Notes under the pieces: model-generated
What the model was told of the DNA's origin: nothing
Seen by the model: the letters and a program-made list of their open reading frames with translations, nothing else
The model's database searches: none
Source of the DNA: Hirsutella rhossiliensis
Lineage: Eukaryota > Ascomycota > Sordariomycetes > Hypocreales > Ophiocordycipitaceae
Direction of reading: 5' to 3'
Length of the DNA: 64,000 bases
Assembly: GCF_020360975.1 (NCBI RefSeq)
Contig: NW_025408685.1
Coordinates: forward strand, 1,014,980-1,078,979
Position numbers and translations under genes: made by a program
Part shown: piece after piece, positions 51,268-63,100 of the stretch
Numbering within the stretch: position 1 is the first letter of the stretch
How the letters are laid out: each line of letters begins with the position of its first letter

Positions 51268-51591
51268 GTGGTTTGAATCGAGAGAGAGATAACTATATGT
51301 GTTTGAACCCTTCGCTTTACAGAGCTTGGGTGATAAACTGCTACCTCTCTACTTGGATTATTGGAGAAAGTCTTCGCTGCTTAGGAGCTCACCTAGCAAA
51401 AGCCACTTCAGGCGAACCCTACCGGTAGATAATAGTAATCTTTACGCTTCTCGACTAACCCATATTTTGTTTTGGGGTAGTTATCCGTACAACACATTTT
51501 GCTGAACGTACAACAAAATGTGGCTCTGTGTGCTTGGTAGCGCGCCGTAGCGCCGATACCGCAAAGTTTGTATGCGGGCGCCCCCTAGTCT
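51268..51591. other. Gap left of Helitron A with an inverted repeat
   Basis: No gene. CACATTTTG (51493-51501) and CAAAATGTG (51514-51522) form a 9-bp stem, and CGTACAACA is repeated at 51486 and 51507. It lies outside the segment shared by both Helitrons. Confidence 0.5.
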
Positions 51592-51880
51592 AACAGGAGA
51601 CCGGCCCCTTGCAGGGTCCGCCAATGCCTTGAGGAACGGGACTGAAGCATTCGGTTTGGTTTGACACTGACAAGTCTGTTGAAAGGAAAGATGAGGCTTG
51701 CTCCCGATAGTGTGGCTGCTTGGACGCCGTTTTACCCCGCCACAACACGATAAGGTTAGGCTTAGGGCGGGGTAAGGACGTAATTGAGCCTTTTCAGGAG
51801 CCATCATCTTGAAGGTCGAAGGAGTCCGAACCGTTGCGAATTATGCAGTGAAGGGTAACAATTTGTCAAGAATCGACCCA

Positions 51881-52545
51881 ATGCCTCCGATTGATTACTC
51901 AAAGTGGGACAACATCAACACCGATTCGGAGCCAGAGACATCGCCCCAGCAAGCGCCAGCGGCAAAACCCACCGGCCACGCATGCCTCGCCGCCGATGGG
52001 TACGTCAGGTTTGAGGGAAACGCACAGCAAGTCGGGGCATGTCGAAGCTGTCATTGTCCGATGCGAGGCCGAGAAACGCAAGTTTCCCCTCTGGTCTGCC
52101 ACTACAATCCCTGTGAATCATGATATGTTTTCGCAGTCGGTGCCCTCCGTCCCAGCGCTCATCGAGGTCCCGCTGGTCCTCTATCGGACGGGGACTCAGT
52201 CCGTCAACGAGGCAGACCTCGACAACCAGATTGCTACGTCCCTCAATATTGATGCCGACTCCAGGTTTGCACCTCCAGAATGGCAGTCACAAGTTGGCAC
52301 CGTCGTGGTCGCGCGCAAGGACAGGAGGCCGTTTTATCCGCAGCATCTTGAAGGAGTGTGGATGTTCTGCGACCATATCCTCGACCTGTTCGGGAAGGAG
52401 AAGGCCGCCGAGATGGCTTTACAGCCGCCAGGCGTTCGAGAAATGGTGGGTAAATTATTGTGAGGAGCAAAAGCGCTTACGTCCTGGGAAGGGAGGGGCG
52501 AGATCCGATGATTGGCGTGCGGCCCGGTCACCTTATCAGGTGTGA
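51881..52545 (+). pseudogene. Helitron cargo gene, conserved fungal protein of unknown function (copy A)
   Basis: Start ATG 51881 (MPPIDYSKWDNINTDSEPE). The N-terminal DYSKWD resembles the start of Cdc37-type cochaperones, followed by an Ala/Pro linker. After a frame change near 52020 comes SGHVEAVIVRCEAEKRKFPL, then EADLDNQIATSLNIDADS, VGTVVVARKDRRPF and LEGVWMFCDHILDLFG. After a second change near 52440 the end reads KWWVNYCEEQ and a last DWRA.RSPYQV. It lies opposite in strand to the Rep/helicase gene and has its own start, as expected for a captured host gene. The same gene with similar breaks is in copy B. I do not know its function. Confidence 0.6.
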
Positions 52546-52593
52546 CTCTTCCACGCACGAAAAGGCGTACATGAACGATCTGATTGACCAGTG

Positions 52594-55500
52594 TCACTGC
52601 TTTTCTAAATCGCCACCCTCATATGCCCGTCTCGTTTGCGCCGCCAAGTTTGTGAGTCTGCGCATTCCATCAAGCATGGCTCGATCTAGCGTATTGTCAA
52701 TAAAATCCTGGTATCTCACGGGACTGAGGAGTTTGATGCCATGGAGCGTAGTACACCTGGACAGTTGAACATAGAGGCTCGTGAAATCGCATTTGGAGGG
52801 TTCGCCATTGGTCAGACGATTTCCACGCAGCTCCAAGAGTACTTCTACAAATGTTTTACCCTGAGATTTATAGTCAGTGAGGACGAACGCTGGCGCAACG
52901 GGTAATCCACGTCGTGTGCATCTTGCCGACAAGAATTTGAAGTGAGAGCTAGTCGAATCGAGCGTATGCGACATGGGTCTGATGAGCACTGTCCCGACCG
53001 GGAGGGATGGTATCGCCAAGCTTTCGTCTCCTCGGACTGCAGAAGAATGCCGAGCGGTGGCCCGAAGTGGATGGTCACGTCATCTGCCAAGCAGTATCCC
53101 GGGTGATTGGGATCGATTATCACGTCCACGGCGGTAAAGTCGGCCCCATTCACAACCTTCAGGCCAGTGTAGATGTTCTTGTTCACAACCACGGGCATGC
53201 CCTGGGCGTAGAAGAAGACGCCGGGGACTTTGCAGGCAGAGTCGTCGCCTTGTCCGATGGTTCGCACTACGATGTCTGGAGAAAGCGCGCCGCTACGCCA
53301 GGTGTGAGTCGAGACAAAGATACGGATATGCCGCTGGTTGAAGCGCGCCCAGCCCACAACAGCTTCCATGTTGAGGGCCCACCGGGTGCGGTTCAGCGGC
53401 GTTATAGCGCGCAAACCATCGTGGAAGGTGATTTGCGAGCGTCCTACAATGTTGGCATTGAGCAAGCTCAGATCTTCATGGGTCTGGCGCCCGTTACGAA
53501 CTCGATCCAGGAGTGCACGGAGTTGGGGATCGTTGCGTGCGCGGACTTGGTCTTCGAGGAGCACCACGGTTTTGAACAGATGCCACAATCTGCAGCCGCT
53601 GTGGTGAGAGATGGTGGCTTGTCGCAGGGGGGTCTGTGTTCGGTCCGGCGGTCTGTTGATCAGGAGGCTTGTTTCCCGCACGGGGGCGAACTGGTAGAAG
53701 TCTCCCATCAGTAGAACGACAGGCATCCCACCAAACGGCTCGTCCGGACAGTCACGGAGTGCCTGCAGGTGACGACTGACGTTGTGCAGAGTGGCTCCTC
53801 CCAGCATACTGACCTCGTCAATCACGAGTACCAGCTTCAGTTTCCATATCCATTTCTTCGCCTCCGAGAAGGGGAGGCGGTTTGTTTGGATCGCGATGGG
53901 AATCTAACCCACAGGCCGAGTGGATCGTCGTGCCGCCAATCTGGGCCGCCGAACTGCCTGATGTGCCGGTTATCTGCAGAAGATGTGGCTGGTCTCTCGC
54001 CGCGAACACGCCCTTCAGGGCATCGATAATCCTTGACTTTCCCGTGCCTCCCGGCCCGCCGGTATATTGAAGATGCTGACCAGCTGAGTCCGGATCGGCA
54101 GTATACTTGTCCAGAAATACGCAAACGAGTTGAAGGGCCATGGTCTGTAGATAGTTCAGTGTAAAGCTAGCGGCGGTGGTGCGTCCCATCTCCACGAAGC
54201 TAGTGACCGGACTGACGTCGACAAGCATCCGAGGGCCTTGTTCATCGAGGTCACTACCCGGGAGCGCAGCGGCGGACTCCATATCGCCGTAACGAGCTAG
54301 GTATCGTCAATGTCGGTGCCATTCGCGGACAGTACGGTGCGCTGAGAACCAGCCTCGATATCATCCAGCATCCGAAGATGCAATAGTCGTTGGGCTTTGG
54401 CCGCTGCTTGGACATCGTCTCGAGAGATTGAAATTGGCACAAGGCGTCACCTTGATCATGGGGTATATTCCGGTATAGATCGTCCTGACGTAGCACAAAA
54501 GGCTGTTCTTCTTCAGCCGGGTTCTCTTCGCACAGGTCGCGTATTAAACCTCCAAGGACGGGAGTCTTTCGTGGCGTCTGTATCTTGCACGGCATTTCGC
54601 AAAATCTGTAGAGCTCTGTAGGCCTGACGATGGGCCATCGCTGGAGGCTCCTCTTCGTAGCGGCCATCGTCAAGTGGGTACTCGACGTCAATTGTGTCGT
54701 CACCTCCGATCGAGTGGCCCAGAGCTTCGCGTCTTTACGCGCGTCCTCGGCAGACTTTCTCAAAAGACAAATGTTGGAGACGTAGAAACGGAGGCGGGGA
54801 CAAAGCCGCGCTCGATGCGTCGTCCATATGTCGGTTATATCGCCTTGGCTCTCAGAAATGAAGTTTTCCCAAGGGACGAATAACGCCAAATGTAGGACAG
54901 AATTTCTGCACAGGCCGTCAGACGGAGCCAAAACGGTGCCGGGGGTTAGAGCGTACCGCTTAATATACACTGGGTGATCGTCGTCATGGTCGTCGCTGAT
55001 GTATCCTTGGAAGATCGGGACGGCGTACTGGTCGGGCCGTCGAAGCTTTTGCATCCAGCCGTCACAGTCGGAATCCTGCCCATCGAGAAAATGTGAGATT
55101 CATCTTCACTCCGACCCTTTCGACGCACCAAATGAATCATCGACATGTAGTCATACAGGCATAAGTCCCGTAGAACATGGCCTCGGTAGGCGTACGCATC
55201 TGCATAGAAGCGTTCGCCCTCCTTGCCTCAGAGGGATGGTCTCCGGGGCTGTTCAGCGTCCGTCAGCTCGCCGGCCTGGTGGCGGAGATGCCCATAGCCG
55301 AAAGATTGTCCAGTAGAGGGCCGTCAAGTTCAGGAACGACCAATGCGGCACGTTGGTAAAGTCGGTGTCATATCCAAGGAGGTGGTAACAGACCTCGACG
55401 GCCGAGAGTTGTCGCTCGGAGAAGATCCGATTTGCCGTTCTCATCAGGAACTGACGGCTCTTGTTTAAACTGCCTGCTGCCTGTCGTCGGGCAGGGTGGG

Positions 55501-58500
55501 ACCTGGCGCGCGACACTCGCACCACCGGCTTCGCGGAGTTGGCGGGCAACCTCGGTGGCGAGCAATGCGCTTCCACATCGGCGTATCCAGTTTGGTGGCG
55601 TAGTTCGTGATGTAGTACACCATGGCAGGCCCTTGGTTTTGGTCAAGATCATCGAGACGTCGTGATTATGACGAAGGCCGACCGCCAACGACTTGTTGTA
55701 CCGGTTGACGAGTGGATGGTTGCGCCGGATCTGAAGCAAGCCATCCTCTGTGAACCCTGTCTCCTCGAAGATCTTCCACGGTGCCTTGAAGCGGCAGGCT
55801 GTCCGTCTCTGTTGATCTGCCCCTGTTCGATGACCCTTTAGAGAATACTTAAGGCAGGTGTGTGTGGGTGCGGAAGTGGATGGCGAAAGATCTTCAAAGG
55901 CCGAAGTGAGAGCCAAGGTGCCTCATGACCTCCTCCACGGGTTCGATGGGCTTCCTCATTGTCGCACGGCTTTTCCGGCATCTTCATCTAGGCACTCATG
56001 AAAGACGGAGTCTATGTATCGGATCACCTGGGCACGATACGATTCTTCCGCGGGATTGGCCATGTCGTCCATCAGGTTCGGTAACCGCATGTTGCCGTCC
56101 AGCCAGAGGAGTCCATGCAAGTGGAGGCTGCCTCGCTCGTTCGTTTCACCGTGGCGTAGTAGTGGCTGATCTTCCGAAGATCGATTCCTGGCCTGTGTTC
56201 ACGTATTTGTCAAAGAATAGAGATATTTCGGTGGAAGAAGATGGCCGAGCTGACCGGATCCATGGTGCTGAGGGCGATTCTGTCGTACCTTTCACGGAGA
56301 TCGGCCAAAAGCTCCTTTGCAGACTCATAATCATGGAGCCTATGAATGGCAAGCTTCATCTTTACCGGATTATTTATGTCGTTGGGACTGATGGTAATCC
56401 AGATTGCAGGCATACCGGCCCAAATGTCCAGAGCTTGGATCTTCCTCCGCATAAGCAGACGGGATTCGTTGGAGAGTGGCTGTGCATGACCAAAATCGAC
56501 AGCTCGCGGAGCAAGAGCGATATGTCGGGGTCCGACGTAGTCCTTGTCTCCTATCTCCGCCTCGGCCTCTTCAGTCGGTCCTCGGTCAAGTTCGCAGGCC
56601 TGCTCAAACCTGTTGAAGGAATCTTTAGCGACACGAACCATGCTGATGCGGCGGTTGGAGGAGCGGAGGAGGGTGTTGAATACTAAGAAACAAAAGACAG
56701 GATGGGTGGCGAACCGGCCTCCATGCCGTTGCAATACGTATTTGGCCCAGTAATTAAGCGAGTGATTCGGACGACGGTCGGCAGGGCCGCCTTGTCGTCT
56801 GTGACTCGAGTCGCACTTCGATTTCGGGCCGCCCTTCCCACGGAAAAGCTTCGGAAATGTTCGAGGAAGAAATCTTCGTGCAGGTTGTCTGCAAAATCCG
56901 CACCACGCTCTACTCGGACAAACGGCTGGTCTCCCGTAGTTTGACCTGCATAACGCACAGCACAGAGTTGCCATGTCGATCCGGATTGGCGTTGACGATG
57001 TCGGCCAGAAACGACAGTTTATCGGACTCGGCGAAGGCAGCCGGACCATCGAGAGGAAACATGCCGGATGTAGACGTCTCACAGACAGTGTCCACTTCCT
57101 GGCCGATGGCAGCCGAGTCGGGGACAAGAGTCACCGGCTCACCAGGAGAGGGTTGAGTCTGCTCGGTCGACAGAGTACAGTTCAAATCGCAAGATTCGGC
57201 GATGAAAGTAGGATCGATCGAGTTCACCAGTTCATCGATGCTTCTAAAGCTGTTTTCCTGCAAGCCTCGATCGGTGTCCGGGACTATGTGGTCCGTTTGT
57301 GTCTTCTCAACAGTCGACGGTTCTCTCTTCGCATGCGGTCCATGATGACGGTCGGAACAGTGGAGCCGTCGGCATACTGCCAGCCGTCCATCTCTGCTTG
57401 GTTGATTGCGATACCCTCATAAAGCGGGTTGTTCCTGTAGCCATGCCAAGGCAGCTGCCACTGAGATTTGCGCACCTGAAGCAGGTTTCTGACGTCTGCG
57501 GAGCCAGGCTTAGCCGAACCGCTCCAAGAGACGTGAATGTTCTCGATGGCCTGCAGCAAGGGATGAGGAAGAACCGTGGCCACGAGATCGTCCACTTTGT
57601 TCGGAAAGACGACAATATGTCCTTTCACGTGCTTGCGGTAACTGATTCCCGAACGGGTCTTGTTGTCGACGGTGAACTTAGTGATATAGCCAAAAGGTGC
57701 ATGCAGGGCAATGAGTCTCTTCGACGGGAGAGAGGTCAGCTCTTCGGGTACCGGTGCTCACAACCGATGGCCATGTTGTTGACCGAGCAGGCCTTAGGCA
57801 GCCGCCCACTGTCGAAGCTGGCGCGACACTGCACACGTCAACTCCGGCGCCCTCGTGCGACGGAAGGCACGCATCACACTCCTGGAGAGCCATGGCCGTC
57901 TGCAGCAAGGGTGACAGACGACCCTCCACTGCATGGTGGTGAGTTCGCAAGGCGATGTCTTCCTGTAGCAGAAGACGCAGTGGAGACCGGCAACGTCCTC
58001 TCGTCCGTAAACGCTTGGTAGAAAGACTTGGAGGCCTCAACCTGAAGGGCAAGTGGAACTTCGTGGCACCAGGATCGCGTTGATGACGCAAGCCCTTGAC
58101 GCGGAAACAGGCGTCATAGTGATGTAGAGTGGACTCGACAGAGTCCCGCTGGAGTTGAACGGTTTCTCGCATCGGCGGGGCCTTTTGGGGCGCCTTGGCT
58201 GCGTGGGCGGTGGAGGAAGTGCTTGCTCTTCTCAGGTCGTTTTGGTGATGGAGTGGCTGGCGGCTGCGTGTGTGCGGCATATTGGTATTGAGCTTCACGG
58301 CGGCGGGTTTGGTCTTCGGCGCGCCGGCGATCCATATCGTGCAAGACACGGAGGATCTCGTCATGGGGAACTCTGACAGTCTGTGACCGGCGCTGATAGG
58401 ACCGGCGCGATTCAAGATCCCTTAAGGTGCGGCGAACCTCTTCGTGAGACCGTGGCTGTGTTCTCGCGGCATGGTGCAAGGGGATGGTTCCGAACGAGTG

Positions 58501-58563
58501 CATGGAAGAAGGAAAGAAACAGTCTATTACTGGCACCTGGGAGCAAGACGGCGACCACGACAT
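52594..58563 (-). pseudogene. Helitron Rep/Pif1 helicase (copy A), frameshifted
   Basis: From the N-terminus: an Arg-rich leader (58114-58563); DUF6570-like region (57284-57628) with KGHIVVFPNKVDDL; the Rep domain with PAIWITISPNDINNPVKM (about 56400) and the HUH motif in ERGSLHLHGLLWLDGN (about 56110-56150); then the Pif1 helicase with Walker A GGPGGTGKSRI (about 54045), Walker B LVIDEVSMLGG (about 53820), GDFYQFAPV (about 53705), and a C-terminal block TDYKSQGKTF...LYVQLSRC (about 52780-52890). The frame changes many times between these blocks. Intact Helitron proteins nick and unwind DNA for rolling-circle transposition; this copy looks inactive. Confidence 0.85.
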
Positions 58564-58640
58564 GTGATCGAGAAACTCAGCAAAGGTTTCGAATGCTCAT
58601 GGACGGGGTAGTCTGCCGAAGCTCAGAGGTGCTTGCGTGA

Positions 58641-59220
58641 AGGATAGATGGGCAGACGGAGACGTCGGGTTCATGGCTCCGCTATCGCAGGGGATGGCGG
58701 CGGTTACGAAGTGAGGGGCTTAGGGTTAGAAGCATCCCGCAAAACGGGAGGGCCAATCATGTGTTGTACGGTTCTTGGCGGGTGGATGGCGTCCTTGCCC
58801 ATACGACAAGGGCCCCATGACGTCGATTTCGGGGTAGACCGTCTCCCAGCACAGGATCCGTATCCAAATGGACAATCGGGGCCGGGCTGACCATGGTCGA
58901 AGTAGGGCTCCGGCCCGGGTAGCGCTGGCAGCGGGGCCGGCGGCCGGAGCCGGAGCGGTCAACGCGGGCGGTGGAGGCGAGAACGGAAAAGAGGAGAGTT
59001 GTGTGTGGCTCGGGAAAGGCATGAAGCCGAGTGGAAGGTGGCGGTGAAGGCTGGCGCAGCTCGCACGCGCCAAGTGGCCCGAGCTTACGGAGGGGCGGAA
59101 GAAGGATCTTTCGTCTCTTCGTTCCTCAGGCACAAGGCACGGGCGCTGGTGGCCCAAGCTGACGGAGGTGGCGGAAGAAGGATCCTTTCGTCTCTTCGTT
59201 CCTCAAGGCACCTCAGCAGG
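58641..59220. other. GC-rich spacer between Helitrons, with 75-bp tandem repeat
   Basis: A very GC-rich part (58890-58980, GCCGGCGGCCGGAGCCGGAG) precedes a 75-bp tandem repeat: unit 1 starts GGCCCGAGCTTACGGAGG (59076), unit 2 GGCCCAAGCTGACGGAGG (59151), both with CGTCTCTTCGTTCCTCA. It may contain the true 5' end of Helitron A. One TTAGGGTTAG (58720-58729) is too short to call telomeric. No gene recognised. Confidence 0.6.
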
Positions 59221-59489
59221 ACAGGAGACCGGCCCTTTCAGGGTCCGCCAATGCCTTGAGGAACGGGACTGAATTTGGTTCCACACTGGCAGGTCTGCTG
59301 AGACGATGAGGCTTGCTCCCGGTAGTGTGGCTGCTTGACGCCATTTTACCCCGCCACAACAAGGTGGGTTGAGGGCGGCGGGGTAAGAACGCGGAGGTAA
59401 CTTGTAAGGGCCATCATCTCGAAGGGCAAAGGAGTCTGAACTGTTCGCGAATCATGCAGAAGTGTAACAGTTTGTTAAGAATCGACTCA

Positions 59490-60145
59490 ATGCCTCCGAT
59501 TGATTACTCAAAGTGGGACAACATCGACACCGATTCGGAGCCAGAGGCATCGCCCCAGCAAGCGCCAGCAGCAAACCCACCCGCCGCCCACGCATGCCTC
59601 GCCGCCGATGGGTACATCAGGTTTGAGGGAAACGCACAGCAAGTCGGGGCATGTCGAAGCTGTCATTGTCCGATGTGAGGCCGAGAAACGCAAGTTTCCC
59701 TTTGGTCTGCCACTACAATCCCTGCGAATCATGTCGTGTTTAGTCGGTGCCGTCCGTCCCAGGCTCATCGAGGTCCCGCTGGTCCTGGATCGGACGGGGA
59801 CTCAGTCCGTCAACGAGGCAGACCTCGACAACCAGATTGCTACGTACCTCAATATTGATGCCAACTCCGGGTTTGCACCTCCAGACTGGCAGTCACAAGT
59901 TGGCACCGTCGTGGTCGCGCGCAAGGAAGCCATTTTATCCGCATCTCGAAGGAGTGTGGATGTTCTGCGACCATATCCTGGACCTGTTCGGGGAAGGAGA
60001 CGGGCCGCCGAGGTGGCTTTACAGCCGCCAGGCGTTCGAGGAATGGTGGGTAAATTATTGTGAGGAGCAAAGCGCTTACGTCCAGGGAAGGGAGGGGCGA
60101 GATCCGGACGACTGGCGTGCGGTCCGGTCACCTTATGAAGTGTAG
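59490..60145 (+). pseudogene. Helitron cargo gene, copy B
   Basis: Start ATG 59490 (MPPIDYSKWDNIDTDSEPE). It aligns along its whole length with 51881-52545. The reading changes frame at about the same first place (near 59630) as copy A, so either the break was in the captured ancestor or a short intron is present there. Conserved parts: SGHVEAVIVRCEAEKRKFPF, DLDNQIATYLNIDANSGF, LEGVWMFCDHILDLFG, then EEWWVNYCEEQSAYVQG and DDWRAVRSPYEV. It agrees better with itself at the C-terminus than copy A does, so copy B may be closer to the ancestor. Confidence 0.6.
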
Positions 60146-60179
60146 GACGTCTACGTGCCGCGTTACGACGTGCGAAAGG

Positions 60180-63100
60180 TCAAACTATAAGGATGGTTAG
60201 TATACTAGCACTACTTTTCGAAACCTTGGTCCTTGTATAACCGTTCCTTTCCGCGGCCAAGTTCTTGAGTCTCTGCATTCCATCAAGAATGGCCTGATCG
60301 AGCCCATTGCCAATGAAGTCATGGTGTCTCACGGGATTAAGAAGCTTGATGCCCGAAGCGAGGTGCACCTGGATAGTTGCACATAGAGGCTCGTAAAATC
60401 GCACTTGGAGGGTTCACCATTGGTCACACGATTTCACGCAGCTCCAACAGTACTTCGACGAATGTTTTACCCTGGGCTTTGTAATCAGTGAGAACGAACG
60501 CTGGTACAGCGGGCAGTCCACGTCGCGTGCATCTTGCGGATAAGAACTTGAAGTGAGAGTTAGTCGAATCAAGTGTATGCGACATGGGCCGGATAAGTAC
60601 TGTCCCCACCGGGGGGGACGGTATCGCCAAGGTCTTCGTCTCCTCGGACTGCAGAAGAATGCCGAGCGGCGGCCCGAAGTGGATGGTCACGCCATCTGCC
60701 AAGCAGTATCCCGGGTGATTGGGATCGATTATCACGTCCACGGCAGTAAAGTCAGCCCCATTCACCACCTTCAGGCCAGTGTAGATGTTCTTGTTCACAA
60801 CCACGGGCATGCCCTGGGCGTAGAAGAAGACGCCGGGGACTTTGCAGGCAGAGTCGTCGCCTTGTCCGATGGTTCGCGCCATGAGGTTTGGAGACAGCGT
60901 GCCGTTGCGCCAGGTGTGAGTCGAGACAAAGATACGGATGTGCCGCTTGTTGAAGCGCGCCCAGCCCACAACAGCTTCCATGTTGAGGGCCCACCGGGTG
61001 CGGTTCAGCGGCGTTATAGCGCAAACCATCGTGGAAGGTGATTTGCGAGCGTCCTACAATGTTGGCATTGAGCAAGCTCAGATCTTCATGGGTCTGGCGC
61101 CCGTTACGAACTCGATCCAGGAGTGCACGGAGCTGGGGATCGTTGCGTGCGCGGACTTGGTCTTCGAGGAGCACCACGGTTTTGAACAGATGCCACAACC
61201 TGCAGCCGCTGTGGTGAGATATGGTCGCTTGTCGCAAGGGGTCTCTGTTCGGTCCGGCGGTCTGATGATCAGTAGGCTTGTCTCCGCACGGGGGCGAACT
61301 GTAGAAGTCTCCCATCAGTAGAACGACGGGCATCCCGCCAAACGGAGTCGTCCGGACAGTCACGGAGTGCCTGCAGGTAATGACTGACGTTGTGCAGAGT
61401 GGCCTCCCAGCATACTGACCTCGTCAATGACGAGCACCAGCTTCTGTTTCCAGATCCACTTCTTCGCCTGAGAAGGGGGAGGCGGTTTGTTTGGATCGCG
61501 ATGGGAATCCAACCCACAGGCCGAGTGGATGGTCGTGCCAATCTGGGCCGCCGAACTGCCCGACGTGCCGGTTATCTGCAGAAGATGCGGCTGGTTCCTC
61601 GCCGCTAACACGTCCTTCAGGGCATCGATAATCCTCGACTTTCCTGTGCCACCCGGCCCGCCGGTGTATTGAAGATGCTGACCGGCTGAGTCCGGATTGG
61701 CAGTATACTTGTCCAGAAACCGGCAAACGAGTTGAAGGGCCATGGTCTGTAGATAGTTCAGTGTAAAGCTGGCCGCGGCGGTGTGTCCCATCTCCGCGAA
61801 GCTAGTTGCCGGACTGACGTCGACAAGCATCCGAGGGCCTCGTTCATTGAGGTCGCTGCCGGGAGCCCAGCAGGGTCCATCGCCGTAGCGAGCTAGCGTA
61901 TCGTCGATGTCGGCGCCATCCGCGGAAAGCATGGCCCCTGGGAACCACCTCATGTCGTCAGCATCCGAAGATGCAATAGTTGTTGGGCCTTGGCCGCTGC
62001 CTGGACATCGTCTCGAGATATGGGAGACACAAGGCGTCACCTTGATCATGGGGCATATTCCGGTACAGATCCTCTTGACGTTGGACAAAAGGTTGCTCTT
62101 CTCCAGCCGGGTTCTCTTCGCACAGATCGTGTATTAAACCTCCGCGACGGAGTCCGTGCGCACGGCAAAAATCTGGAGTAGAGCTCAGGCCTGACGATGA
62201 GCCATCGCTGGAGGCTCTTCTTCGTATCGGCCATCGTCAAGCGGGTACTCAACGTCAATTGTGTCGTCGCCCTCCGACCGACTGGCCCAGAGCTTCGCGT
62301 CCTTACGCGCGTCTTCGGCAGACTTTCTCAAAAGAAATGTTAGAGACGTAGAAACGGAGGCGGGGGCCCGCTCGATGCGTCGTCCATATGTCGGTTATAT
62401 CGCCAGGCTCAGAAATGAAGTTTTCCGGGACGAATAACGCCAAATGTAGGACAGGGTTTCTACACAGAGTGTCAGACGGAGCCAAAACGGTGCCGGGGTT
62501 AGAGCGTACCGCTTAATATAGACTGGGTGATCGTCCTCGTGGTCGTCGCTGATGTATCCTTGGAAGATCGGGACGGCGTACTGGTCGGGCCGTCGAAGCT
62601 TTGCATCCAGCCTTCACAGTCTGAATCCTGGCCATCGAGAAAATGTGAGAGTCATCTTCACTCCGACCATTTCGACGCACCAAGTGAATCATTGACATGT
62701 AGTCATACAGGCATAAGATCTTGTAGAACATGACCGCGGTAGGCGTACGCCTCCAGGCATAATAGGGTTCGCCCTCCTGCCTCAGAGGGATTGTCTCTGG
62801 GGCTGTTCGGCGTCCGTGAGCTCGCCGGCCTGATGGCGGAGATGCGCCCATAGCCGAAAGATTGTCCAGCAGGGCCGTCAAGTTCAAGAAGGACCAATGC
62901 GGCACGTTGGTAAAGTCGGTGTCATATCCAAGGAGGTGGTAAACAAACAGCCGAGAGTTGTCGCTCGAGAAGATGCGATTTGCCGTTCACATCAGGAATT
63001 GACGGCTTTCGTTCAATACCGCCTGCTGCCTGCCGTCGGGCAGGGCGGGACCTGGCGCGCGAGACGTCGGACGACCGGCCTCGCGAAGTTGGCGGGCAAC

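Larger units (their letters stand above)
51592..58640 (-). mobile_element. Helitron A (rolling-circle transposon), tandem copy 1
   Basis: The minus strand encodes an N-part, DUF6570-like region, Rep/HUH domain and Pif1 helicase in Helitron order. Homology with copy B starts sharply at 51592 (= 59221), which sets the 3' end of the element on the minus strand. Just inside this end is a GGACCCT-GCA-AGGGGCC hairpin, followed by GGTCTCCTGT; a hairpin about 10 nt from the 3' end is a Helitron feature, but the usual CTRR terminus is not there. The 5' end is not fixed; 58640 is approximate. A plus-strand gene lies between the helicase and the 3' end. Confidence 0.82.

Noticed and set aside
51584..51587. 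CTAG as canonical 3' end of Helitron A
   Set aside because: Homology with copy B stops 5 bp earlier and copy B has no CTAG at that place.
58720..58729. Telomere repeat TTAGGGTTAG
   Set aside because: Less than two units, no extension on either side; expected by chance.
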